From: Oscillospiraceae bacterium
GTDB taxonomy: Bacteria; Bacillota; Clostridia; Saccharofermentanales; Saccharofermentanaceae
Assembly (NCBI GenBank): GCA_902787975.1
Contig: CADAIP010000017.1
Span: 83,244-147,243 of the forward strand
Length of the DNA stretch: 64,000 bases
Direction of reading: 5' to 3'
Positions 8,503-17,800 of this stretch are shown here, piece after piece; the first letter of the stretch is position 1; every line of letters begins with the position of its first letter. Made by a program: the position numbers and the translations under genes. The notes under the pieces are model-generated. The model ran no database searches and was not told the DNA's origin. It was given only the letters and a program-made list of their open reading frames with translations.

Positions 8503-10614
8503 ATGGCAAATCAGGTTCACGGCCCTGAGGGCATGATATTTGCGAACAAGTACAGGATCGTCAAGCTTATAGGCTCAGGCGGTATGGCTAACGTATATCT
8601 CGGAATCGACATGAACACAGGCGTTAATGTCGCCATAAAGATCTTAAAGCCCGAGTTCTCATCTGATGAGGAATTCATCAGAAGATTCGATGCTGAGGCT
8701 AAGTCCGTAGCATCTCTTAACCACGCGAATATCGTTAAAGTATACGGCGTAGGCCACGAAGGTAATTTCAGATACATCGTTCAGGAATACATCGAAGGCA
8801 TCACCGTAAAAGATCTCATTAACCAGAACGGCCATTTGGACTGGCGTAATGCAGTCCCGATCGTTATACAGATCGGTCTTGCTTTGGACTATGCTCACCA
8901 GAACGGTATCGTTCACAGAGACATCAAGCCTCAGAATATCCTTATCTCACGTGACCGTGTCGCAAAGATCACAGACTTCGGTATCGCACGTGCTGCATCC
9001 ACAACGACAATTACAATGACTGGCGTCCAGATGGGCTCCGTTCATTATTTCTCGCCCGAGCAGGCAAGGGGCGGCAATGTAGGTCCCCAGTCTGACATTT
9101 ATTCTTTGGGTGTATCTCTTTTCGAGATGGTAACGGGAAGACTTCCTTTTGACGGTGATTCCAACGTAGCCATCGCGGTCAAGCACCTTCAGGAGACACC
9201 TCCGGTACCTTCATCTCTCATGCAGGGTATTCCGAAGGGCCTTGATTCCATCATCGCGAAATGTATGCAGAAGAGCCCTGAGAGACGTTATCAGACGATG
9301 CGTCAGCTCGTAACTGAACTCGACTCTTTGCTTGTCGATCCTAACGGTGTTTACGGTGTCATCCAGAATGTTCCCGAGAAGACCACAAATACAGATACAA
9401 ACATCTCTTTCAGACAGGATCCTGAATACGAGAAGATCTCCGAGATCGAGAAGAGTGCCGAATCAAGACGTATCTCCAGATTCAGGGATAATGTGCTTCT
9501 CGCGCTTATTGTTGTCGTAATCATCGGCGTGCTGATAGGTATCGGCATCCTCGTCGTAAGGGCTGTCGGCAACGCTACTCAGATAGAAGAGAATACGGAT
9601 TATACGGTCGAGAACTATGTCGGACTTACGGCAGATGAAGTTATCAGAAAACTCGACAATGCCCAGGTTTTCTATACTGTTGAGTACAAAGTTACCGATG
9701 CTTACGAACCCGGCATTGTTATTGCCCAGAACATCCAGGAAGGCGTAACTATCTCAACGACTAATAAGCTCAGCAACCTCGTAATTACAGTATCTTCTGT
9801 AGATGAGTCCATCATTCTGCAGGATTACTCGAATACTAATTATGAAAACTGCTATAAGTCGCTACAGAACTTAGGTCTCAAGTTCTCGCTCAGACCTGAG
9901 CCTTCTGATTCAGTTGAGCCGGGTATGGTTATCAGAACAGAGCCTGAAGCAAATACGCAGGTATTAAGAGGTGACACGATCATCATCATCTATGCTACTG
10001 AGCCAACATCAAGTGTTGTTCCTGATGTTGTCGGTAAGAGCGTAGAGGAAGCTATAGAGATCCTTTCTGACAACAGCCTCAACTATGTTGTTGAAGGTTC
10101 TCCTGAAGTACTTGCTCTTGCAGAAGAAGATCAGTATGTAATCCTCACAAACCCTGTATCAGGTACAACAGTTGCAAGAAAGTCCACAGTTAAGCTTTAT
10201 GTCGGAACACGTGAAGACTACCAGAACGGCGGTACTCCTACTCCGACACCTCCGCAGGCTGATGTTACTGTCGTCGTAAGCGGAAACGGTGGTACGGTTA
10301 CAGGCGGCGGCCAGTATGAGCTCAATACACAGGTAACTCTTACTGCTACACCTGCAACGGGCTTTAAGTTCGACTGCTGGCAGGATCAGTATGGTAATAC
10401 TCTTGCCGTATCTACGACATATACATTCGTAGTCAAGGAATCAACGACATTCACTGCGGTATTCTCACCGCTCCCGACCAATACGCCGGTACCTACGGCA
10501 ACTCCCACACCGGAGCCGCCTCCGCCGACGGATACACCGGTTCCTACACCTGAACCGCCTCAGCCCGGACCTGAGAATCCGGATCCCAACCAGACTCAGA
10601 ATCCTCCGGTATAA
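8503..10614 (+). CDS. prkC: PASTA-domain Ser/Thr protein kinase with unusual extracellular tail
   Basis: This membrane kinase senses cell-wall fragments and controls growth and division in related bacteria. The cytoplasmic kinase has a glycine loop GSGGMANVY, Lys46, HRD Asp140 and DFG Asp158. A charged linker leads to a transmembrane helix at about 330-352. Outside there are three PASTA repeats (about 366-432, 433-500, 502-573), then a beta-rich segment at about 588-660 (VTVVVSGNGG, TATPATGFKFDCW) resembling InlB B-repeat domains, and a Pro/Thr-rich tail of about 45 residues. The last two parts are not typical of PrkC. The kinase uses the GGGGGAG ribosome binding site 8 nt after prpC. Confidence 0.94.
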   Translation: MANQVHGPEGMIFANKYRIVKLIGSGGMANVYLGIDMNTGVNVAIKILKPEFSSDEEFIRRFDAEAKSVASLNHANIVKVYGVGHEGNFRYIVQEYIEGITVKDLINQNGHLDWRNAVPIVIQIGLALDYAHQNGIVHRDIKPQNILISRDRVAKITDFGIARAASTTTITMTGVQMGSVHYFSPEQARGGNVGPQSDIYSLGVSLFEMVTGRLPFDGDSNVAIAVKHLQETPPVPSSLMQGIPKGLDSIIAKCMQKSPERRYQTMRQLVTELDSLLVDPNGVYGVIQNVPEKTTNTDTNISFRQDPEYEKISEIEKSAESRRISRFRDNVLLALIVVVIIGVLIGIGILVVRAVGNATQIEENTDYTVENYVGLTADEVIRKLDNAQVFYTVEYKVTDAYEPGIVIAQNIQEGVTISTTNKLSNLVITVSSVDESIILQDYSNTNYENCYKSLQNLGLKFSLRPEPSDSVEPGMVIRTEPEANTQVLRGDTIIIIYATEPTSSVVPDVVGKSVEEAIEILSDNSLNYVVEGSPEVLALAEEDQYVILTNPVSGTTVARKSTVKLYVGTREDYQNGGTPTPTPPQADVTVVVSGNGGTVTGGGQYELNTQVTLTATPATGFKFDCWQDQYGNTLAVSTTYTFVVKESTTFTAVFSPLPTNTPVPTATPTPEPPPPTDTPVPTPEPPQPGPENPDPNQTQNPPV

Positions 10615-10626
10615 CGGCAGATCCAG

Positions 10627-11553
10627 ATGGCAGGAACAGAAACATTTAATGGCGTAATTACTAAAGGAGTGGGCGGAATATATACCGTCCGCTTCTCTAA
10701 TGAAGGCATACTTTCTTATGCGCAGTGTGCCGCAAGAGGACAGTTCAGACTTAAGGGCATTAAACCTGCAATAGGTGACAGGGTTACGATCATGTCTTCT
10801 GGTGATCCTGATGTCGAATATGTTATTACCGATATCGAAAACAGGATGAGCTTCATAGCAAGACCTCCTGTGGCAAATCTCTCGGTAATGATGCTGACTT
10901 TCTCTGTAACCGAACCCGCGCCGGACCTTACGCTTCTTGATAAGATGCTTCTGGTCTGTTCACTAAAAGACATAAAGCCCGTGATCATTTTCACCAAGAG
11001 TGACCTTAATGAAGACGACTCTGAAAGGCTTTGTTCAGTATATACTAAGGCAGGCTACGAAGTTCTCGTTTCTGCACCGCAAAAGCCTCTTACCAAAAGT
11101 GATCTAAAGGATATAATAGGTGAGGGAATTGCGGCTTTCGCAGGACCTTCCGGAGTAGGCAAAAGTACACTCTGCAACTCGCTTTTGGGTTTTGACCTTA
11201 TGGAGACAGGCGAAGTCAGCGCTAAGATTAAGCGCGGCAGACATACGACGAGACACGTTGAATTGCACGAGTTCTTCGACGGATTCATTTGTGATACTCC
11301 CGGATTTACATCGCTTTCTTTGGAAGACCAGGGCGTCGATTACAGGGATGTGCTTTACGGATATCCTGAGATCACATCGATTGCAACAGGATGCAGGTTT
11401 GATGACTGCTCACACCGCAAAGAAGACGGCTGTGTTGTAAGGAATGCGCTCGCTGAAGGCCTTCTGGACAAGGGACGTTATGAGAGATATACAAGCTTTT
11501 ATACAGAGCTTTACGATAATAGGAACAATTACAAGCACAGGAGAAAACAATGA
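10627..11553 (+). CDS. rsgA: Ribosome small-subunit-dependent GTPase RsgA
   Basis: This circularly permuted GTPase matures the 30S subunit. An N-terminal OB-fold is followed by permuted G motifs: G4 TKSD comes first, then the P-loop GPSGVGKST (about 173-181), then G3 DTPGF. The C-terminal zinc-binding helical domain keeps the CX5CXHX5C arrangement (CRFDDCSHRKEDGC). At 308 residues it is typical. The prkC-rsgA-rpe-thiN order is conserved in Firmicutes. Its ribosome binding site is poor, so it may depend on coupling with prkC, which ends 12 nt upstream. Confidence 0.95.
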   Translation: MAGTETFNGVITKGVGGIYTVRFSNEGILSYAQCAARGQFRLKGIKPAIGDRVTIMSSGDPDVEYVITDIENRMSFIARPPVANLSVMMLTFSVTEPAPDLTLLDKMLLVCSLKDIKPVIIFTKSDLNEDDSERLCSVYTKAGYEVLVSAPQKPLTKSDLKDIIGEGIAAFAGPSGVGKSTLCNSLLGFDLMETGEVSAKIKRGRHTTRHVELHEFFDGFICDTPGFTSLSLEDQGVDYRDVLYGYPEITSIATGCRFDDCSHRKEDGCVVRNALAEGLLDKGRYERYTSFYTELYDNRNNYKHRRKQ

Positions 11554-12212
11554 ACGATATCGGAATTGCACCTTCCATTCTGGCCGCTGATTTCGGCTAC
11601 CTTATGAGAGATATAAAGGCGATCGAAAGCAAAGCCGAATATCTCCATATCGATGTCATGGACGGTCACTATGTAAATAACATTTCATTCGGCATTCCGG
11701 TTATCCAGTCTATCCGCAAATATACTGACATGAAGTTCTATACGCACCTCATGATCACTAATCCCGAGAAATACATCAAGGCTTTTGCTGATGCTGGTTC
11801 CGACAATATCACATTCCATCTTGAGTGTTCTGAAGATCCGGACAGCGTTATCGACTCCATTAAGGCTTTGGGAAAGAGCGCAGGTATTTCAATTCATCCC
11901 GATACTCCGATCGAAAAGGTTTTTCCTTATATCGGCAAGGTCGATATCATCCTCGTCATGACCGTTTGTCCCGGTTTCGGCGGACAGGGCTATCTTGATT
12001 CTTCAGACGAGAGACTCAGAAAGCTCAGGAAAGCCATTGATGAAAAGGGCGCTGACACCATCATCTCCGTAGACGGTGGCATTACCAAGGAAAACATCGG
12101 TCATGTATACGAGTGCGGCGCAAGACTCTTTGTAGCAGGCAGCAGCGTATTCCACGCAGAAGATCCTGCCAAAGCCATCGACGAGCTTATAAGATGCGGT
12201 ACATCATCGTAA
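11550..12212 (+). CDS. rpe: Ribulose-phosphate 3-epimerase
   Basis: This TIM-barrel enzyme interconverts ribulose 5-phosphate and xylulose 5-phosphate in the pentose phosphate pathway. Signatures are APSILAADFGYL at the start, the metal and catalytic HIDVMDGHYV, VMTVCPGFGGQGY and the phosphate-binding VDGGI. The 220 residues are standard. Its start overlaps the rsgA stop as ATGA, and its end overlaps thiN by 19 nt, so translation of the three genes is probably coupled. Confidence 0.96.
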   Translation: MNDIGIAPSILAADFGYLMRDIKAIESKAEYLHIDVMDGHYVNNISFGIPVIQSIRKYTDMKFYTHLMITNPEKYIKAFADAGSDNITFHLECSEDPDSVIDSIKALGKSAGISIHPDTPIEKVFPYIGKVDIILVMTVCPGFGGQGYLDSSDERLRKLRKAIDEKGADTIISVDGGITKENIGHVYECGARLFVAGSSVFHAEDPAKAIDELIRCGTSS

Positions 12213-12862
12213 CAGGCGGACCTTTGCCTGAAGAATCGGCAAAGCTCATTAAGGAATTATTGTCTTCTGATGAAGATACTGTCCTGATCGCCTGTGACGG
12301 CGGTTGTGATATCCTTGCACGCAACAACATCGTACCTGATCTTGTTGTAGGCGACATGGATTCGATATCCGAAGAAGGACTTGAATTCATTAACAGCCAC
12401 AGCGTGTTTATCGAGAAATATCCTGTCGAAAAAGACTGGACAGATTCCGAGATTGCACTGGGTAAGACTGAAGATGAAGAAGTCATCCTGGTAACTCCCG
12501 ATTCAGGCAGGCTCGATCACGTCATAGCAAATCTCCAGCTCGCCTTAAAGTTCAAATTAGAAGGTAAGAAGATCACCATCACCGACGGCATCACATACTG
12601 CTATCCGCTCTGCGGTGAAGATTCAGTTGAGATAGATATAAGCAAAATGCAAAAACCCTTGTCCGTATCGCTCGTTCCGTGGGATTTTTCAAGACCGGTT
12701 ACCGGTGTAACTACCAAAGGTCTTTACTATCCGCTTGAGAATGCGGAACTTAATGCCGGGTCATCATTTTCTTTTTCCAACCATCCTACTGGTGAAAATG
12801 ACCGCATATCCATAGAAATAAAGGGCGGACTGCTGTTGGTCATCGTAACTTTTGTAAATTAG
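12194..12862 (+). CDS. thiN: Thiamine pyrophosphokinase
   Basis: This enzyme converts thiamine and ATP to thiamine diphosphate. Motifs are DGGCDIL, PDLVVGDMDSI (metal-binding Asp residues), KDWTDSE and GRLDHVIANLQL. I start it at ATG 12194, within the last 19 nt of rpe, because residues from here (MRYIIVTGG) match the family's opening strand. An upstream in-frame ATG at 12113 would add 27 arginine-rich residues that are only rpe read in another frame. The product is 222 residues. It closes the operon begun at def. Confidence 0.93.
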   Translation: MRYIIVTGGPLPEESAKLIKELLSSDEDTVLIACDGGCDILARNNIVPDLVVGDMDSISEEGLEFINSHSVFIEKYPVEKDWTDSEIALGKTEDEEVILVTPDSGRLDHVIANLQLALKFKLEGKKITITDGITYCYPLCGEDSVEIDISKMQKPLSVSLVPWDFSRPVTGVTTKGLYYPLENAELNAGSSFSFSNHPTGENDRISIEIKGGLLLVIVTFVN

Positions 12863-12888
12863 GGTGCCAAAATTGAGACTTTGGACTA

Positions 12889-12917
12889 TTGAATGAGACG
12901 GGCTTACCCTATACAAT
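12889..12917 (+). promoter_or_regulatory. Promoter between thiN and the DUF5688 gene
   Basis: TTGAAT (12889-12894), 17 bp, TACAAT (12912-12917). Predicted initiation near 12924 is just upstream of the hairpin at 12931-12957 and 65 nt before the next gene. Confidence 0.55.
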
Positions 12918-12930
12918 TATAGTGCAAATA

Positions 12931-12957
12931 AACGCATCCTCCGGGGTGCGTTTTTTT
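12931..12957 (+). terminator. Terminator-like hairpin after thiN
   Basis: A 9-bp stem with one G-T pair (12931-12939 with 12944-12952), a TCCG loop and a T7 run. It could end the thiN operon, or attenuate the promoter at 12889-12917, since it lies between that promoter and the next gene. Confidence 0.85.
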
Positions 12958-12988
12958 ATGCTTATTTTTTTATACGGAGGATCAGAAC

Positions 12989-13951
12989 ATGTTAAGTTAC
13001 GAGAGTTTCAAAAAGAGAGTTTTGAAAGAGTTTTTGGATTACATGCCTGAGAGGTATGCAGGCTGTGAGATTGAACTTCGTAAAGTTCCCAAGGTCAACA
13101 CAGTCCTTACCGGCATTGTCATCAAGCCCAGAGGACACAAGGGTTCTTACTGCAGTCCGACATTCTACATGGAAAGAATGTACGACCAGTACAAGCAGTG
13201 CGATTCTTTCGAGAAGGTCATGGCAAACCAGGCCATCTACCTTGAAGAATCCATGAAGTATCTGCCTGAAGACGTGCTTAAGCTTGATCTGGCCGCGCTT
13301 AAAGACAAGATCGTGTTTCAGGTCGTCAACACAAAAGAAAACCAGGAAATGATCGACCTTTGTCCACACAGGGAGTTCATGGATCTTACTATCGTTTACA
13401 GGGTCATTGTAAGCATCGATGAGAGCGGCGTTTCCGGTTTCCTCATCACTCATGACATTGCCGATATCGAAGACCTTTCCGAGAAGATTCTTTTCAGTCT
13501 CGCCAAGAAGAACACCAAGAGACTGTTCCCGTTTAAGAGTGAGAGGATCGAAGAGACAATGGGCCGCATGATGCGCAAATGGGGAGCAGAAGACAAGGAT
13601 ATCGAAGAGTCTTTCCCTGACATGGAAGCTGTACCTGCAAAAGACAGAGTGTATGTTGTAAGCAATGAGTATGAGTTCTTCGGCGCCAACGCACTTATTT
13701 ATTCTGACGTTATCGGAAAGATAGTAAAGAAGATAGGTACTGATTGTTATATCCTTCCTTCTTCGGTGCATGACCTGGTCGTGTTGTCGACCGATACCTT
13801 CAAAGAGAGCGGAAAGCTCGTGAAACTTGTCAGGGAGACCAACCAGGAACATGTGAGGGTATCGGACAGGTTGTCTGACAGCGTATACCGTTACAGCATC
13901 GTTGACGGTTCGATCGACCGTGTTACTGATCCTGTGGAGGATGCCTCATAA
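12989..13951 (+). CDS. DUF5688 family protein
   Basis: This 320-residue soluble protein of unknown function has no signal peptide or membrane segment. It resembles DUF5688 proteins, which are common in gut Clostridia, often near Rpn-type nucleases as here. The opening pattern (LSYESFKKRVLKEFLDYMP), a predicted beta-rich first half and a C-terminal half with SNEYEFFGANALIY and YILPSSVHDLVVL fit the family from memory. The start has a strong GGAGG site. It sits behind a promoter and terminator-like hairpin. No catalytic motif is apparent, so no function is proposed. Confidence 0.7.
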   Translation: MLSYESFKKRVLKEFLDYMPERYAGCEIELRKVPKVNTVLTGIVIKPRGHKGSYCSPTFYMERMYDQYKQCDSFEKVMANQAIYLEESMKYLPEDVLKLDLAALKDKIVFQVVNTKENQEMIDLCPHREFMDLTIVYRVIVSIDESGVSGFLITHDIADIEDLSEKILFSLAKKNTKRLFPFKSERIEETMGRMMRKWGAEDKDIEESFPDMEAVPAKDRVYVVSNEYEFFGANALIYSDVIGKIVKKIGTDCYILPSSVHDLVVLSTDTFKESGKLVKLVRETNQEHVRVSDRLSDSVYRYSIVDGSIDRVTDPVEDAS

Positions 13952-13973
13952 AATACAGGAGCGTGAGTTGATC

Positions 13974-14780
13974 ATGAATAATCAGGAAGATCTTCAGCGC
14001 ATCAAGGCCTTACGACTCATTGATGATGAATTTATGAGTGTATGTTTTGATAACTATATTGAAGGTGCTGAATTGCTCTTAAAGGTAATTCTTGATAGGG
14101 AAGACCTCAAGGTATCTGAAGTCAGAACCCAAAAGGCAATCAAGAATCTTCAAGGCAGGGATGTATGGCTTGATATTTATGCTGCTGATAAAGATGGAAT
14201 TAAATACAATATTGAGATCCAGCGTGCCGATTCAGGCGCTCATCAGAAAAGAGCCAGATATCATTCGAGTATGGTTGATGCTGATATGCTGAAACCCGGT
14301 GAGTCTTTTAACGAACTTCGCGAAAACTATGTGATATTCATAACTGAAAATGATGTGCTCGGTTTGGAAATGCCGGTTTACCATATAGAACGTATTATCA
14401 CTGAGGGTAAAGTGGATTTTAATGACGGAGAGCATATAATATATGTGAATGGATCAATAAAAACCAAAGATACAGCGCTTGGCAGATTGATGAATGATTT
14501 TTATTGTACTGAAGCTGATGATATGTGTTATGAAGAACTGTCAAGCAGAGTAAAGAAATATAAGGAATCGGTGGAAGGAGTTGAGAGTATGGGTTCAGTA
14601 TTTGATGAGATAAGAGAAGAAGCAAGAAATGAAGGCAGAAATGAAGGCAGAAATGAAAATGCCTGTGAAAGTGCTTTGAAGATGATCAGCAGTGGAAAAC
14701 TGACTTTGGAGGAGATTTCTGAATATTCAGGTCTTCCGATTGAAAAAGTCAGAGAGCTCGCGCGAGAAAAGACGGCTTGA
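13974..14780 (+). CDS. Rpn/PD-(D/E)XK nuclease family protein
   Basis: This resembles the Rpn/transposase-like PD-(D/E)XK nucleases found in many copies in Clostridia, thought to promote recombination or act in defence. The catalytic core is Asp of VWLDIYAADKDG followed after a hairpin by NIEIQRA (ExQ motif). The tail has an imperfect tandem EGRN repeat and ends in a helical segment (SGKLTLEEISEYSGL) typical of the family. I use ATG 13974, but TTG 13968 has better spacing from AGGAG (13957-13961). It is 268 residues. It is not a full transposase, and no inverted repeats flank it. Confidence 0.75.
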   Translation: MNNQEDLQRIKALRLIDDEFMSVCFDNYIEGAELLLKVILDREDLKVSEVRTQKAIKNLQGRDVWLDIYAADKDGIKYNIEIQRADSGAHQKRARYHSSMVDADMLKPGESFNELRENYVIFITENDVLGLEMPVYHIERIITEGKVDFNDGEHIIYVNGSIKTKDTALGRLMNDFYCTEADDMCYEELSSRVKKYKESVEGVESMGSVFDEIREEARNEGRNEGRNENACESALKMISSGKLTLEEISEYSGLPIEKVRELAREKTA

Positions 14781-14797
14781 TCAGATGATCGATTAAG

Positions 14798-14821
14798 GAT
14801 CTCCGAATGGAGATCTTTTTT
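14798..14821 (+). terminator. First of two tandem terminators
   Basis: Seven-bp perfect stem (14798-14804 with 14809-14815), GAAT loop and a T-run, after the nuclease gene. Confidence 0.88.
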
Positions 14822-14834
14822 ATTTCACTTAAAG

Positions 14835-14857
14835 CAGCCCGAATGGGCTGTTTTTTT
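14835..14857 (+). terminator. Second of two tandem terminators
   Basis: Six-bp stem CAGCCC/GGGCTG (14835-14840 with 14845-14850), again with a GAAT loop, then T7. It ends only 34 nt before the start of the next gene. Confidence 0.85.
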
Positions 14858-14891
14858 ATTGCCTTATTACGGAGAAAAGAGAGGTAAAAAG

Positions 14892-17800
14892 ATGGTAAGA
14901 AAAAAGCAATTGATTGCATGTATGGTTGCATCGGTCTTAACTGTAAGCTCTATGCACGGATCGTTAATGGTCCTGGCAGATGAGTTTACTCCTGAAACTG
15001 AACCGCCTTCAGATGAACAGGCGGTGATTACCGAAGGTGAACCATGCATGAACAATGAGCCGGAAGAGACCGGAGTTAGTGTAATTGAAGAAACATCAAC
15101 AAATATAGTCTATGCTGAAGATTCTGATGAGTACTATAGAACTGTATCTGAGCTTCCGGAGTCTGAGCGAATAATCGTAGATACATCGGACGATTTGGAA
15201 GGCGTAAATGCTTCGTCAGGCGTTTATTACGACGGTACTTACATTCTTTGTTTTGATTCGCATGACAGTCTGTCTGATGCTGTGGATTCGCTGTGTGATG
15301 ACGGATATGAATATGATGTTGACGGCACGTTCGGAATTTGCGGCCGCTGGGATACGCCTGTGAAACATGCGGAAATCAATCCCGATGCTTCAGTCAGAGT
15401 AGCAGTTATAGATACGGGATCTGAAATTGCTAACGAGAAGTATTCAGTTATCGGTGATGATCCAAATGACTATAACGGACACGGCACTTTGGTGTCATCT
15501 TATATCCTGGATGAGACAACGGATGCCTATATCATTTCCATCAAAGCCATCGGTGATAACGGACAGGGATATATGACTGATGTCTATGCTGCAGTTCAGA
15601 TGGCTGAGGAGATGAATGCTGATTATATCCTTATGGCCATATCGGTCAGGGACAGCGGTGATTATGGCCTGTTCAGATCACTTGTTGAGAGTGCGAACAG
15701 TACTGTAGTCGCATCAGCAGGTAATAACGGAGCAGATGCAGCAGATTATCTGCCTGCAGGAATTCCTAGGGTAATCACTGTCGGTGCGGTAGATGAAGAC
15801 GGAATATTAAACGGGAATTCTAATTATGGCGACACAGTAGATTTCTATGCGGTTGCAGAATCGACTTCTGAAGCTGCAGCAAAAGCATTGGGTATGTTTA
15901 TCTCAGGCAGGGAAGTAGAACTTGCTACAAGCTATATCGAACCTGATCCGGATAACAAGTTTAATTTGGTGTTCAGGGCAGTAGACGATGAAGTGCTGTT
16001 TGGTACGGATTCATCAATTGCAGGAGAAAACATTTATGTCTATCACAAGGATGATCACATTGATACAGTCAACATGATCGCCAATGCAGGATACTGGTCC
16101 AGGTGCTTTTACTACGCTGACGATGAACCTGAAGGAGATAAGTATCAGCAGTCTTACTACAACAAGGCCCTTTATTGCATTCAGGATTCAAGGCCGTCTC
16201 CTGATAATGTGGAGTATCAGGCATATTCTTATCTGTCAGGTATTGATTCAGACAGCAGGAAATATCAGATGATACAGGCTGCAGGAGCCTTTGGTCCGGG
16301 CGGAGCTTTATATGAATATGGTCTTGCCTGGTGGAAAGCAAATGATCCCAACGATGAGATGCTCCTTGTTAAAGATGCGAGTTCGATGTATATCGTTACT
16401 CATTATGCAATGGATTGGTATTACTCGGATGAGACTACGGAATGGCCGGGCAATCAGGGGTTCGGTGATCTCATGTTCAGGTACATGGATTACATCTACG
16501 GAGTGCGTACCGGAACAATAACTATTCCCGGATTGACCCTTACTGACTGGTGGTGCGAGATATATGAATCCACATGGAATGGTTCGTTTCAGGATATGGC
16601 TCATGGTGATGTTACTGCTACGCCTGTCCAGATTACAGTAATGAAATACTCTGCAGATCCGGCACTCGTAAACGGCAATTCGTGCTATACACTGGCAGGA
16701 GCAAAGTATGGTTTATATAGGGCGGGTGACGATTCTCTTATTTATACATTCGATATTGAAGCAGACGGATCAACATCTGTGTATACTTTGAATCCTTTGT
16801 CGGACGGCGCTGCGCTGTATATTAAGGAGATATCGGCAGGCATCGGATATAAGCTTGATCCTTCAAGTTATGCAGTCGATCTCAGTTATCAGGTTAACAA
16901 TGTGGTTACGTTAAATGTTTGGGATACACCGGTATTTTCCATCGGTTCGGTATCCCTTGTAAAGCAAGACGCGGGCGGATGGAATCAGATGAACGGAAAG
17001 GATCTTTCAGGAGCGGTCTTCCGTGTTGAATATTACGACAGGACTGATATCAGAAATTTATCCGATCTGCCCGTGCTTAATACAGCTGCACCTAAAGCAT
17101 CAGTAAACCTTGTAAGCAATAAGTCAGGAGCAGATGGCACAATTACAATAGATATAAATTCTCTTGCTGGTGCAGACCAGACCGGATTTTTTATGAATCT
17201 CGGTGCCCTTCCTTTGGGAACATATAAGATTACCGAAGTTTCAGCCCCGTCAGGATACTTTACTGAAGATAAACCTTTGATTATCTATATTGCTGATGGC
17301 GGCGGGAATGCCCTGACAGGTTATGTATACGACAGTTCTGTTTACAGGATGGCATCAGGTTCAATGATCGTTATGAATGAACAGGCGAAAACAGGCTTTT
17401 ATTCTCCGGTGAAGTCTGCCACAGGTAATTCTTCATTAATCAACGGCGTACATTCTCTTAACGGAACAAAGTATGGAATCTATTACAAAGATAACGATGT
17501 TCTCGTCTGTACCGTAACTTTCAATGAAGAAGGTAATGTATCTGATGTTGAATACAATTCAGTGGTAAAGCCTTCCAAAGTGTGGAAAGCAGGAGATAAG
17601 GAGATAGAACTTGCCGAAGGTAATTACTATGCGAAAGAACTTAAATCAGGAAGATGGTTCTTTGTGGACAGATCCGTTCATGAATTCACTGTTACTTCTA
17701 ATGACACAACAGGTATGAATCTCGAAGATAAACCATATAATCCCAAGATTAGTACAACAGCAACTGATATTGATACAGGCGATCACTATATGTCCTATAA

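Noticed and set aside
12113..12193. Longer ThiN starting inside rpe
   Set aside because: The extra residues are arginine-rich shadow coding of rpe and precede the conserved first strand.
12992..13852. Long minus-strand frame opposite the DUF5688 gene
   Set aside because: It has no ribosome binding site, no recognised family and mirrors the codon pattern of the plus-strand gene.
13974..14780. Complete transposon around the Rpn-like gene
   Set aside because: No terminal inverted repeats or target duplications were seen around it.
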